From positions 124,001 through 188,000 of the forward strand of contig NZ_JAAORI010000003.1 of assembly GCF_017696075.1 (NCBI RefSeq): DNA of 64,000 bases. The letters run 5' to 3'. This DNA comes from Prochlorococcus marinus XMU1411 (lineage in GTDB: Bacteria; Cyanobacteriota; Cyanobacteriia; PCC-6307; Cyanobiaceae). Position 1 is the first letter of the stretch, and each line of letters begins with the position of its first letter. Both the position numbers and the translations under genes were made by a program. Under the pieces are notes generated by a model. It was not told where the DNA came from. It saw only the letters and a list, made by a program, of their open reading frames with translations, and searched no databases. This document shows positions 17,685 through 26,247 of the stretch, piece after piece.

Positions 17685-18524
17685 ATGAGACATTTTGCAG
17701 ATCTTTTGTTAAATAAAAATAATTCCAAAGCTAATGATCAAGTTCCTTTTATTCAGAGGAGAAGAGGAATCGAAATAAAGTCTTCACGTGAAATAAATTT
17801 GATGAAAAAATCTAGCAGAATTGTAGCTACTGTTTTGAGAGAAATTAATGACTTAATTAAACCTGGAATGAGTACAAAAGATTTAGATGATTTCGCAGAA
17901 AAGAGGATAAAAAGTTTTGGAGCTGTGCCAAGTTTCAAGGGCTACCATGGATTTCCTTCCAGTATTTGTTCTAGTATTAATAATGAGGTTGTCCACGGTA
18001 TTCCAAGTAAAAATAAAATAATTAAAAATGGTGACTTGGTTAAAATTGATACAGGGGCATATTTAGATGGTTTCCATGGAGATAGTTGTATATCAATTTG
18101 TGTAGGAGAAGTTAGTTCAAAGGCTCAAAAACTTAGTGATATAGCTTTTAAAGCATTGTATGCGGGGCTTTCGAAAATCAAGGCAGGGAATACACTTCTA
18201 GATGTGGCTGGGGAAATCGAAGACGTTGTTGTGAAAAATGGCTTTAGTGTTGTAGAAGACTATACAGGTCATGGAGTTGGACGAAATCTTCATGAAGAAC
18301 CATCGGTATTTAATTTTCGGACTAAAGAATTGCCTAACGTCGTCCTTCGAGAAGGAATGACATTAGCGGTGGAACCTATAGTTAATGAAGGGACTAAATT
18401 TTGCAAAACACTCAATGATAGATGGACCGTAATAACAAAAGATGGAAAACTATCGGCCCAATGGGAGCATACAATAGTTGTTTTAAAAGATGGTATTGAA
18501 ATATTGACAGATCGAGATTTTTAG
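17685..18524 (+). CDS. map: Methionine aminopeptidase, type I
   Basis: This 279-residue M24-family enzyme removes the initiator methionine. The metal ligands can be placed: Asp pair in KIDTGAYLDGFHGDS, His in GHGVGRNLHE, Glu in LAVEPIVNEG and Glu in QWEHTIVV. An N-terminal extension of about 30 residues (NKNNSKANDQVPFIQRRRG) precedes the catalytic core and lacks any Cys/His zinc-binding pattern. ATG start at 17685. It converges on the SDR gene with a 3-base gap. Confidence 0.95.
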   Translation: MRHFADLLLNKNNSKANDQVPFIQRRRGIEIKSSREINLMKKSSRIVATVLREINDLIKPGMSTKDLDDFAEKRIKSFGAVPSFKGYHGFPSSICSSINNEVVHGIPSKNKIIKNGDLVKIDTGAYLDGFHGDSCISICVGEVSSKAQKLSDIAFKALYAGLSKIKAGNTLLDVAGEIEDVVVKNGFSVVEDYTGHGVGRNLHEEPSVFNFRTKELPNVVLREGMTLAVEPIVNEGTKFCKTLNDRWTVITKDGKLSAQWEHTIVVLKDGIEILTDRDF

Positions 18525-18527
18525 GCA

Positions 18528-19247
18528 CTAAGATTTATATTTATAGATAATTTGGCAATATAAAAAATTAAAAAATTCTTTCAATGGAAAAAGTACATAT
18601 GTTAAAGGGTTTGGACTAATTATTAATAAATAATTTTTTGAATTAGCTAAATCATAAATTCTTTTAGAAACAAATTTTGGACTCATAATTCCTATGGGAT
18701 TTAGTTCTGATTTAAAAGGCCCCAAGATAATTTTTTTAATTATTAATTTTTTCTTGGTATCTTTATCCAAAAGATTTTTTTTGAAAGAAACCAATTTACC
18801 AATAAGGGATTTACTAATTTCATATGATGGATTTAATGCTGGCAATATTTCTGCTTCAGATGTGTTTATCCAAACTTCTTTTTTAATTAATGACTGACTA
18901 CTTGAGGCTATATCTTCAAATAAATTTAAAAATTTGAATTTGCTTAATGCATTTATTTCTATAGATTTTTCATAATTAGAATTTTCTCTACTCAAATCAT
19001 AGATTCCATGGTTCAAAATCAAGATATCTACTTTTCGTAAATGTTTTTTTAATAAAAATTCTTTCCCACATTCCCATCTAATCCATTCATTTGGAGATTC
19101 AAGATTTTTTTCATAGTTATTTATACTATGGGTGAATCCAATCACTTTATACCCTTTTTGACGAAACAACTTTGTTAATTCTTTCCCTAGTGCGCCAGAA
19201 GCTCCAGTTATACCAATGGTTTGTTTGTTGGGAGTTGAATTAATCAT
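18528..19247 (-). CDS. Short-chain dehydrogenase/reductase family protein
   Basis: About 239 residues with the Rossmann cofactor motif GITGASGALGKEL near the start and ILNHGIYDL in place of the usual N-A-G motif. The catalytic Tyr-x-x-x-Lys is seen as YEISKSL. I start at the ATG at 19245-19247; the longer frame uses a TTG at 19301 and adds a hydrophobic stretch unlike the family. Substrate unknown. No operon partner: it converges on map and is divergent from the BioD-like gene. Confidence 0.75.
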   Translation of the reverse strand: MINSTPNKQTIGITGASGALGKELTKLFRQKGYKVIGFTHSINNYEKNLESPNEWIRWECGKEFLLKKHLRKVDILILNHGIYDLSRENSNYEKSIEINALSKFKFLNLFEDIASSSQSLIKKEVWINTSEAEILPALNPSYEISKSLIGKLVSFKKNLLDKDTKKKLIIKKIILGPFKSELNPIGIMSPKFVSKRIYDLANSKNYLLIISPNPLTYVLFPLKEFFNFLYCQIIYKYKS

Positions 19248-19394
19248 TTTATTAGTTTTGATGAAATACCAAAGGATTAAAATAAATTTACCAAAAAACA
19301 AATTTAATTATTTGATTAAAACTCATAAATAAATATTTGTTTAGTTCTAAAAAAAACATTATCTTAAACCTATTGATAAACAATTTCACTAATT

Positions 19395-20504
19395 ATGAGC
19401 GATATATTGTTAATTGGTTCATGTGAACCATTTAGTGGTAAGTCTGCATTGGTTCTTGGGATAGCAAAAAGACTCTTACAAGAGAAAAAAAAAGTACGTA
19501 TTGGCAAACCATTAGCAACATGCATAGAACTTACTAATCTGCCTTCAATGTCTTATGAAGGATTAATCGATGATGATGTTAAGTTTATTGGATCTACATT
19601 AAATATCAAAGAGGAGAATTTAATTTCTTCAGTAGGATTGTTGGACAATATATCAGCTGAAAAAAGAATCTTTAATAAAGACTTACTCCCAGGAAAAGGT
19701 TTTGATCAAATTGAAGGATTGGTTAATGATGATTTTGAAGGTCTGAATATTTTAGAGGCAGCTGGAAGTCTTCATGAAGGTATGATTTATGGCTTAAGTC
19801 TCCCACAATTGGCTAAGGATTTAGATGCGAAAGTTTTAATTGTGAATTTATGGGAAGATTGTAAAAGCGTGGATTCATTACTTGATGCGAAAAAACAATT
19901 AGGTGAGAAATTGGCTGGAGTTGTACTGAACGGAGTGTTGCCGCAAGAAGTAGAAAAAGTTAAAAATGAAATAATACCTTCTCTTAAAGAGCTGGAAATT
20001 GAAGTGTTTGGGGTGATGCCTAAATCACCGCTTCTAAGAAGTGTCACCGTTGGTGAGCTTGTAAGAAGACTGGATGCTCAAGTAATTTGTTGCCCTGAAA
20101 AAGATCAATTACTTGTTGAAACCTTAAGTATTGGTGCAATGGGGGTAAATTCTGCAATGGAATTTTTCAGGAGAAGACGAAATATGGCTGTAGTTACTGG
20201 AGCTGATAGAACTGATATACAGCTTGCTGCTTTGGAGGCTTCGACTCAATGTCTAATTTTAACTGGTTTGGGAGACCCTTTATCACAATTGATTCATAGA
20301 GCTGAGGAATTGGAGGTACCAATTTTAAAAGTGGGATTAGATACTCTTTCCTCTGTAGAAATTATTGAACAAGCTTTTGGTCACGTCAGAATACATGAAT
20401 CAGTTAAAGCATCTTATGCTATTCAATTAGTTCAAGAGCATGTGAATCTAAAAAGAATTCTCGAAAAGATAGATTTTCCCTGCAATTTTTCAGATAAATG
20501 CTAA
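19395..20504 (+). CDS. BioD-like ATPase domain plus DRTGG domain protein (phosphotransacetylase N-terminal-like)
   Basis: The 369-residue protein starts with a P-loop variant GSCEPFSGKSALVLGIAK (8-25), the BioD/dethiobiotin-synthetase-like fold found at the N-terminus of long phosphotransacetylases. KVLIVNLWEDC and GVVLNGVLPQEVE complete that domain. A DRTGG-type domain follows (about 215-345; VVTGADRTDIQLAALEAS). The catalytic phosphotransacetylase domain is absent. DRTGG domains are thought to be regulatory ligand sensors. It is followed 25 bases on by a SLOG-like gene on the same strand. Function unassigned; a nucleotide-sensing role is inference. Confidence 0.75.
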   Translation: MSDILLIGSCEPFSGKSALVLGIAKRLLQEKKKVRIGKPLATCIELTNLPSMSYEGLIDDDVKFIGSTLNIKEENLISSVGLLDNISAEKRIFNKDLLPGKGFDQIEGLVNDDFEGLNILEAAGSLHEGMIYGLSLPQLAKDLDAKVLIVNLWEDCKSVDSLLDAKKQLGEKLAGVVLNGVLPQEVEKVKNEIIPSLKELEIEVFGVMPKSPLLRSVTVGELVRRLDAQVICCPEKDQLLVETLSIGAMGVNSAMEFFRRRRNMAVVTGADRTDIQLAALEASTQCLILTGLGDPLSQLIHRAEELEVPILKVGLDTLSSVEIIEQAFGHVRIHESVKASYAIQLVQEHVNLKRILEKIDFPCNFSDKC

Positions 20505-20529
20505 TTTCAAATATAGGAACTATATTATT

Positions 20530-21042
20530 TTGAGTCGCTCTCTAGATCTACCAGCAACTGAAGGCGTTGATGCCTTAGCTCAAGAACTTGCAAAACTCCA
20601 AGATAATGGGAAAAGGAGAATTGCTTTTTTGGGTAGTAGACACGTGCCTGTTGTAGATATCCACTTAATTGAATTAATAGCAAGGTCGTTAGCAGAGGAA
20701 GGGCATAATATCCTTACTTCTGGATCTCAAGGTGTTAATGCAGCTGTTATTCGAGCTGTCTTGGATATCAATCCATCTCTATTAACTGTTTTATTACCAC
20801 AAAGTCTTGATAGACAAATACCTGAAATAAAGGATCAACTTGAAAGGGTTATGCATTTGGTTGAAAAAAGTGAAAATGATGAATTACCTTTACCACTTGC
20901 AAGCAGTCTTTGTAATCAAGAAATTATTACTAGGTGCGACCAATTAATATGTTTTGCCTTTCACGATAGTGAAACTTTGCTAAATAGTTGTAGATGTGCG
21001 GAAGAAATGGGAAAAGTGGTTAGTTTGTTATTTTTTGATTAA
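20530..21042 (+). CDS. SLOG/LOG-like Rossmann-fold protein, unknown
   Basis: The 170-residue protein has the layout of the SLOG superfamily (DprA, LOG, TIR-related). AFLGSRHVP (32-40) is a first strand-loop, TSGSQGVNAAVIRAV (63-77) is the glycine-rich phosphate-type loop, and ITRCDQLICFAFHDS followed by LLNSCRCAEEMGKVV forms the late helices. It begins with TTG at 20530-20532 (MSRSLDLP); no ATG lies near the start. I do not recognise a named family. It sits between the DRTGG protein and yajQ. Fold assignment is by motif reading and should be tested structurally. Confidence 0.65.
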   Translation: MSRSLDLPATEGVDALAQELAKLQDNGKRRIAFLGSRHVPVVDIHLIELIARSLAEEGHNILTSGSQGVNAAVIRAVLDINPSLLTVLLPQSLDRQIPEIKDQLERVMHLVEKSENDELPLPLASSLCNQEIITRCDQLICFAFHDSETLLNSCRCAEEMGKVVSLLFFD

Positions 21043-21108
21043 ATTAATCCATTTCCCCTCATGAAAAGATGATTTATGCTAATAATATTTAGCGTTTAAT
21101 AATTTACC

Positions 21109-21606
21109 ATGGCAGAAAGTTTTTCATTTGATGTGGTTTCTGATTTTGATAGACAGGAATTAGTTAACACTTTGGATCAAGTAAAAAGAGAAATTTCTCA
21201 GCGCTACGATCTTAAGGGCACAGATACTTCAGTTGATTTAGATAAAGAAAATATTTTTATAATTACAAATAGCGAACTTACCTTAAATGCTGTTAATGAC
21301 ATAATTAGACAAAAGGCAATAAAAAGGAACTTGTCTTTAAAAATATTTGACTACGGTGAAATTGAAATGGTTAGTGGAAATAAAGTAAAACAGACAATTT
21401 TATTAAAACAAGGAATTAAACAAGAAATTGCAAAAAAAATCAGCAAAAATATTAGAGATCAAATAAAAAAAATTAATGTCAGCATAAATGGCGAAACACT
21501 CAGAGTTGCTAGTAAGAGTAAAAATGATCTTCAATTAGCAATTAAGCTTGTTACTGAGTTGGAGGAGTCTTTGAATATTCCTCTAAAAGCTAATAACTTT
21601 AGATAA
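21109..21606 (+). CDS. YajQ family nucleotide-binding protein
   Basis: The 165-residue protein has the full YajQ pattern: SFSFDVVSDFDRQELVNTLD at the start, the double ferredoxin-like halves, and the C-terminal RVASKSKNDLQLAIKL. Family members bind nucleic acids or, in Xanthomonas, cyclic di-GMP. ATG start at 21109. It follows the SLOG-like gene by 66 bases and precedes a 69-aa gene by 27 bases. What it binds here is unknown; streamlined Prochlorococcus are generally short of cyclic-di-GMP enzymes (general knowledge, not seen here). Confidence 0.9.
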   Translation: MAESFSFDVVSDFDRQELVNTLDQVKREISQRYDLKGTDTSVDLDKENIFIITNSELTLNAVNDIIRQKAIKRNLSLKIFDYGEIEMVSGNKVKQTILLKQGIKQEIAKKISKNIRDQIKKINVSINGETLRVASKSKNDLQLAIKLVTELEESLNIPLKANNFR

Positions 21607-21633
21607 GATCTTTACATAGATAATTTTTACATT

Positions 21634-21843
21634 ATGGCAGATTATTCAGAATCTCTCATTAAATCATTGATTAAGAAAGTAAAAGATTATCCTCGTTTTT
21701 CTAAAGAAGAAATAGAGAAATTTTGTTGGATGGCGGTACATGAATATAAACATGGTGCTTTACCCTCTGAATATGATATAAGGGAAATAGATGAGGACCT
21801 TTATTTAGAACTTTTACGAGAAATTAAATCAAATATCGCCTAA
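21634..21843 (+). CDS. Small soluble protein, unknown
   Basis: The 69-residue protein is acidic, helical in appearance and has no membrane segment (start MADYSESLIKSLIKKVKDY; middle WMAVHEYKHGALPSEYDI). It has an ATG start and typical codon use. I do not recognise the family. Lies between yajQ and the SPFH gene, same strand, so possibly part of the yajQ transcript. Confidence 0.6.
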   Translation: MADYSESLIKSLIKKVKDYPRFSKEEIEKFCWMAVHEYKHGALPSEYDIREIDEDLYLELLREIKSNIA

Positions 21844-21950
21844 AATATCTGTATTTTTGTTCGCAATTATTAAAAAAATATTTTAATTAAATGGCTTATT
21901 AATGCACTAATTAGTCAATTAAAATATGATTAATTAAACAAAAAAACTTA

Positions 21951-22754
21951 ATGTCAACATCCTTTAAAAATGTAACCCCAACAGGTCCTGGTGGGACAGC
22001 AACATTATTAATTGTATTATCCTTTACAGGCTTTCTTTTACTCACTCAATCTCTCTTTGTTGTCCCCTCTGGACAAGTTGCAGTGGTTACAACATTGGGA
22101 AAAGTAAGTGGTCCCTCTAGGAGAGCTGGTTTAAACTTTAAACTTCCATTTGTTCAGTCTGTATATCCATTTGATATAAAAACACAAGTTCAACCAGAAA
22201 AATTTGAAACTTTAACTAAAGATCTTCAGGTTATTAGGGCTACAGCTACTGTTAAGTATTCAGTAAAACCTAACGAAGCAGGAAGAATTTTTGCAACAAT
22301 TGCAAGTAGAAATAGCGATGTTTATCAAAAGATTGTTCAACCATCTTTACTTAAAGCTCTAAAATCAGTTTTTTCGCAGTACGAGCTAGAAACAATCGCT
22401 ACTGAATTTGCAGTAATTTCTGAAAAGGTAGGAGATACTGTTGCTCAAGAACTTAATTCGTTCGATTATGTTGACGTTAAAAGTTTAGATCTTACTGGAT
22501 TAGAGATTGCTGAAGAATACAGAGCTGCTATTGAACAAAAGCAAATAGCTGGTCAGCAATTACTTAGAGCAAAAACAGAAGTAGAAATTGCTGAACAAGA
22601 AGCACTTAGATATGAAACGCTAAATAGAAGTCTTGACGATCAAGTGTTGTTCAAATTATTTCTTGATAAATGGGATGGAAGCACACAAGTTGTCCCTGGC
22701 CTTCCAGGTTCTGAAGGAGGAAGCCCTCCAGTTATAGTTGGTGGTAGAAGATAA
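21951..22754 (+). CDS. SPFH/Band 7 (prohibitin-like) membrane protein
   Basis: The 267-residue protein has one N-terminal membrane helix (about 16-38) followed by an SPFH domain (VVPSGQVAVVTTLGKVSG then NFKLPFVQSVYPFDIKTQ). A helical region with the repeated EQKQIAGQQLLRAKTEVEIAEQEA pattern ends in a glycine-rich tail. Prohibitin-type proteins form large rings at membranes and influence proteases and membrane organisation. ATG start at 21951. A possible terminator lies just after the stop. Confidence 0.9.
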   Translation: MSTSFKNVTPTGPGGTATLLIVLSFTGFLLLTQSLFVVPSGQVAVVTTLGKVSGPSRRAGLNFKLPFVQSVYPFDIKTQVQPEKFETLTKDLQVIRATATVKYSVKPNEAGRIFATIASRNSDVYQKIVQPSLLKALKSVFSQYELETIATEFAVISEKVGDTVAQELNSFDYVDVKSLDLTGLEIAEEYRAAIEQKQIAGQQLLRAKTEVEIAEQEALRYETLNRSLDDQVLFKLFLDKWDGSTQVVPGLPGSEGGSPPVIVGGRR

Positions 22755-22784
22755 TTATTTAAAATATAAGTTTCTGCAACATTT

Positions 22785-22828
22785 AATCATTTACTTATTT
22801 TTCTTGAATGAAAACTTGGTAAATGATT
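22785..22828 (+). terminator. Candidate bidirectional terminator between the SPFH gene and hemL
   Basis: Perfect 10-bp inverted arms AATCATTTAC (22785-22794) and GTAAATGATT (22819-22828) are separated by 24 bases and followed on the plus strand by a T-rich run. The right arm overlaps the hemL stop codon. The long loop and AT-rich stem make it weaker than a textbook terminator. Confidence 0.45.
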
Positions 22829-24128
22829 ATTTTTTTATCGCATTAAAAGATTGATCAAAAGCTTCGATAGTTTTATCAATTTCTTCTTCACTATGAGAGA
22901 GTGATGTGAAACCAGCTTCAAAAGGACTTGGGGCAAGGTAAATCCCTCTTTGAAGCATTTCTCTATGCAACTTGCCAAATAGTTCAGCATCATTAGTTTT
23001 GGCCTCATCAAAATTTCTTACTGGCCCGTCGCATAAGAAAAATCCAAACATAGCACTTACACTTCCACCGTTAATAGGAATCCCATTATTCTCTGCAGAT
23101 TGAATTATCCCTTCAATTAATCTAGAAGTTGTTGATCCTAGTTTATCGTAGGTACCTTCTTGTTTGAGTAGCTCAAGCGTTTTTATTCCAGCAGTCATTG
23201 CGAGCGGGTTTCCGCTCAAAGTACCTGCCTGATATACCGGTCCGGAAGGAGCCACCATTGACATTATTTCTTTCTTACCTCCATAAGCTCCAACAGGTAG
23301 CCCTCCGCCAATAACTTTCCCAAGTGTGGTTAAATCAGGAGTAACTCCAAATTTTTCTTGAGCGCCTCCATAACTTATTCTGAACCCAGTCATTACTTCA
23401 TCAAAAACTAATAAGGCACCATTTTCAGTGGTTAATTCCCTTAAGCCTTCTAGGAATCCAGGCTCAGGTGTAATAAAGCCAGCATTACCTACAATCGGTT
23501 CAAGAATAACTCCCGAAATGGCATCAGGATTCTCGGAAAATAGTTTTTTTACTGCCTCAAGATCATTGTAAGGAGCTGTAAGTGTATTTGCAGTTGTTGA
23601 TCTTGGGACTCCTGGAGAGTCTGGTAATCCTAAAGTGGCTACACCTGATCCTGCTTTTACCAAAAACATATCAGCATGGCCGTGATAACAACCGTCGAAT
23701 TTAATAACTTTATCTCTACCAGTAAATGCTCTCATGAGCCTTAAAACAGCCATACAGGCTTCAGTTCCACTATTTACAAATCGAACCATTTCTACAGATG
23801 GAACAGCATCTATTACCATCTGTGCAAGTTTGTTCTCTAAAACACATGGAGCTCCAAAACTGGTGCCTTTCTCAATAGCTTCCTGTAATGCCGTTGTAAC
23901 TTCAGGGTGGGCATGACCACAAATAGCAGGGCCCCAACTTCCTATGTAGTCAATATATCTATTTCCATCGATATCCCAAGCGAAGGGACCTTTGACTCTA
24001 TCAAAAACAATTGGTTGACCTCCTACGGACTTGAAGGCTCTTACTGGAGAGCTAACTCCTCCCGGCATTAATTCTTGAGCAGCGGAGAAAATTTCTTCAG
24101 ATTTGGTGAGATTTAATATATCAGTCAC
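22827..24128 (-). CDS. hemL: Glutamate-1-semialdehyde 2,1-aminomutase
   Basis: This 433-residue PLP enzyme turns glutamate-1-semialdehyde into 5-aminolevulinate, the universal tetrapyrrole precursor. Visible motifs are [42 protein letters not shown] and the PLP lysine in [18 protein letters not shown]. Cytoplasmic; it supplies chlorophyll, heme and B12. ATG start at 24126-24128. The upstream region carries two copies of a 13-bp element and a recognisable -35/-10 pair, described separately. Confidence 0.97.
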   Translation of the reverse strand: MTDILNLTKSEEIFSAAQELMPGGVSSPVRAFKSVGGQPIVFDRVKGPFAWDIDGNRYIDYIGSWGPAICGHAHPEVTTALQEAIEKGTSFGAPCVLENKLAQMVIDAVPSVEMVRFVNSGTEACMAVLRLMRAFTGRDKVIKFDGCYHGHADMFLVKAGSGVATLGLPDSPGVPRSTTANTLTAPYNDLEAVKKLFSENPDAISGVILEPIVGNAGFITPEPGFLEGLRELTTENGALLVFDEVMTGFRISYGGAQEKFGVTPDLTTLGKVIGGGLPVGAYGGKKEIMSMVAPSGPVYQAGTLSGNPLAMTAGIKTLELLKQEGTYDKLGSTTSRLIEGIIQSAENNGIPINGGSVSAMFGFFLCDGPVRNFDEAKTNDAELFGKLHREMLQRGIYLAPSPFEAGFTSLSHSEEEIDKTIEAFDQSFNAIKK

Positions 24129-24152
24129 TGTTTAACTAAATAAAGCTTTGAG

Positions 24153-24200
24153 AAAAATTTTGTCATGTCCTAAATTAGAAATAAGTAAAAATTTTGTCAA
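24153..24200 (-). promoter_or_regulatory. Candidate hemL promoter with paired 13-bp direct repeats
   Basis: Read toward hemL, TGACAAAATTTTT occurs at 24199-24187 and again at 24165-24153, 34 bases apart (about three helical turns). The upstream copy is preceded by T, making TTGACA, with TAATTT 17 bases further as a possible -10. The downstream copy then lies at about the transcription start, a place where a repressor could act. No binding factor is known to me. Confidence 0.45.
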
Positions 24201-24290
24201 TAAGATTGAAATTCTACATTATGATATTTTTATTGCGATAGTAGAGATTGTAAATTATTAATTTTTAAGAAATTATCAAATAAATCAATT

Positions 24291-24341
24291 TATCTCTAAA
24301 CAACCCTTTACGTATAAGCCTTTTGGGGCTTTAAAGAGATA
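24291..24341. other. Nested hairpin downstream of xth
   Basis: Outer arms TATCTCT (24291-24297) and AGAGATA (24335-24341) enclose a smaller stem AAGCC/GGCTT (24316-24320, 24327-24331). It lies in the 227-base gap between xth (stop 15 bases away) and hemL. It may be the 3' end structure of xth or a small RNA. No T-run follows on the minus strand, which argues against a simple terminator. Apart from the hemL repeats the rest of the gap looks featureless. Confidence 0.4.
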
Positions 24342-24355
24342 TCTATTTATTTAAT

Positions 24356-25201
24356 TTATATTTCGAAAAAATTATCCTCATCCTCAAAAAAATCTTCATT
24401 TATGTCATTCAAGTTAAGATCAATCATTACTGGGGTGTGATCACTGGGACGTGAATTTTCTCTAGGGGAGCTGTCTATCACACAACTTTTAAGTTTTGAA
24501 GCAAGTTCTTTACTGATATAGATATGGTCTATTCTCCAACCTTTATTTAATTGATAAGCGTTATTACGGTAATCCCACCAGCTCCAATGACCAGTGTTTT
24601 TCTCAAAAATCCTGAAAGAATCTATTAGTCTTCCTTTCAGAACATTATCTAATGCATTCCTTTCTATCTTTGATGCCATAATTCCTCCTTCATATTTCTT
24701 CGGATCATGAATATCTAGTTTTGATGGAGCAATATTAAAATCTCCCATAAGACAAATTAATTCTCCTCTTTTTTCCTGCTCATCCAAAAACAATGCTAAG
24801 CACTTTAACCAATTAATTTTATACTCGAACTTATCAGATTCTAGTGAAGATCCATTTGGCACATAAACATTTATGATCTTAATACCATTAATATCAGCAG
24901 AAATTAATCTTTTTTGCTCCTCGAAAATACTGATTTTTTGATTAGAGTCTTTGCAATCGTAGAATCCTTTTTTTACATTTTCAGCTTTAATTTTAGAAAT
25001 AATGGCAACACCATTGTATGACTTTTGTCCGTAAACCTCTACTGAATATCCTAATTTTTCGAAAGGTTCAATTGGGAAACTATCATCCATCACTTTTGTT
25101 TCCTGCAAACATAGAATATCTGGACTGACTTGATTTATCCAATCTATTATTTGTGAAAGTCTGGTTCTTATTGAATTAACATTCCAAGTTGCTATTAACA
25201 A
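24356..25201 (-). CDS. xth: Exodeoxyribonuclease III
   Basis: The 281-residue protein of the EEP nuclease family starts as the family does (IATWNVNSIRTRL). Catalytic motifs are LQETKV (Glu), MGDFNIAP (Asp-x-Asn), WRIDHIY and SDHTPVMID (Asp-His). It cleaves DNA 5' to abasic sites in base excision repair. The start codon is TTG at 25199-25201; no ATG fits. The acidic tail NEDFFEDEDNFFEI extends a little past the usual end. Divergent from the small secreted protein gene. Confidence 0.93.
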   Translation of the reverse strand: MLIATWNVNSIRTRLSQIIDWINQVSPDILCLQETKVMDDSFPIEPFEKLGYSVEVYGQKSYNGVAIISKIKAENVKKGFYDCKDSNQKISIFEEQKRLISADINGIKIINVYVPNGSSLESDKFEYKINWLKCLALFLDEQEKRGELICLMGDFNIAPSKLDIHDPKKYEGGIMASKIERNALDNVLKGRLIDSFRIFEKNTGHWSWWDYRNNAYQLNKGWRIDHIYISKELASKLKSCVIDSSPRENSRPSDHTPVMIDLNLNDINEDFFEDEDNFFEI

Positions 25202-25271
25202 ATTTCTACAAATTATGTAAAATTAAATTAGCAAAGATTTTAGTTTTTAAAGAATTTTGAAATTAAATAAA

Positions 25272-25556
25272 ATGAAAAATTATTTTTACAAAAGTCTTCC
25301 TAAATCAATATCTTTAGTGATTATTTTTATTTCCTTAATTTCTTTAAAAGGTGATTTCTTAAATGCTGAATATTTATTTGAAGAATTAGAAATTGATAAT
25401 TCAACTAAAAGAGAAGATGATAGTTCAGTTATTCCAGCTAATCCATTTGAAATTGTTGAAATGATTAGGAGACATAATAGTATGAATGATGCAACTAAAC
25501 CTTCTGATGCAATTGACGATGCGTTAAAGTCTTTTAGTAGTTTGGAGGAAAAATAA
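25272..25556 (+). CDS. Small secreted or membrane-tethered protein, unknown
   Basis: About 94 residues. I start at the ATG at 25272; a TTG five codons earlier (25257) opens the longer frame. A basic start and hydrophobic stretch (SISLVIIFISLISL) look like a signal peptide. An acidic mature part follows, ending in helical PFEIVEMIRRHNSMNDATKP and DAIDDALKSFSSLEEK. No known motif. First of a four-gene same-strand run leading to larC, separated by 40 bases from the next gene. Function unknown. Confidence 0.6.
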   Translation: MKNYFYKSLPKSISLVIIFISLISLKGDFLNAEYLFEELEIDNSTKREDDSSVIPANPFEIVEMIRRHNSMNDATKPSDAIDDALKSFSSLEEK

Positions 25557-25596
25557 GAAATTTAATACGAAAAATTTTTCATCTCAAATTTTAAAT

Positions 25597-26208
25597 ATGT
25601 TAAAAAATCCTATCCCACCAGTTACTAATAAATTGCAGTATAGAGCAATCGGTATTATTAACGGTAAATTTATTCCACATGATGGTAAGAAGTTAAATAG
25701 AGGTTTTTTAATTGATAAGAAAGGCGAAGAAATTGAAACAGTAGTATTAGGTAAAGCATTATCACTTTTAAAAAAGCATATTGATTTGAAGAAAAATTAT
25801 TTTTGGATTGTATATCCAAAGAATAAAAATACTCAAAACCTGCATTTACAGGTAGCGGGCATCTGGGATCCTTACAAACTTAATGATTTCCCAAATGATT
25901 CTTCAAAAACTAACTTCTCTAGTCTTTTAGAAGAGTTAGATTTAAAAGATAATTATTTTTCTGTTAGAGGAGAATTAGTTTTTGTAAACACTCAAAAAAA
26001 AGAAATTGTTATTAAGATATTTTCTGCTTCAAATTTAAGGAATTTAAAAAATAAAAATTTCAAATTAGTTATTAAGGGTGAGCTTTCACTTGAACTTCTT
26101 AATAGTTTTGTAAGTTTAGATATCAATAGAGAAGGAAATTCTTTGAAATTAATTAAGTACGAAGTTATTGAACAAGATCTTTCTAAAAAATCTAGAATGA
26201 AAGACTGA
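25597..26208 (+). CDS. Conserved-looking hypothetical protein
   Basis: The 203-residue basic soluble protein has no signal peptide and no membrane helix. It has a beta-rich pattern (LQYRAIGIINGKFIPHDGK, then YFWIVYPKNK, LHLQVAGIWDPY, FSVRGELVFVN, FKLVIKGELSLELL) that suggests two related strand-rich halves. I do not recognise a named domain. ATG start at 25597. Same strand and 39 bases before larC. Alternating hydrophobic periodicity supports real coding. Confidence 0.6.
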   Translation: MLKNPIPPVTNKLQYRAIGIINGKFIPHDGKKLNRGFLIDKKGEEIETVVLGKALSLLKKHIDLKKNYFWIVYPKNKNTQNLHLQVAGIWDPYKLNDFPNDSSKTNFSSLLEELDLKDNYFSVRGELVFVNTQKKEIVIKIFSASNLRNLKNKNFKLVIKGELSLELLNSFVSLDINREGNSLKLIKYEVIEQDLSKKSRMKD

Positions 26209-26247
26209 TTTTCATCACAACTTTACCAATCAAGAATTCTTAGATTT

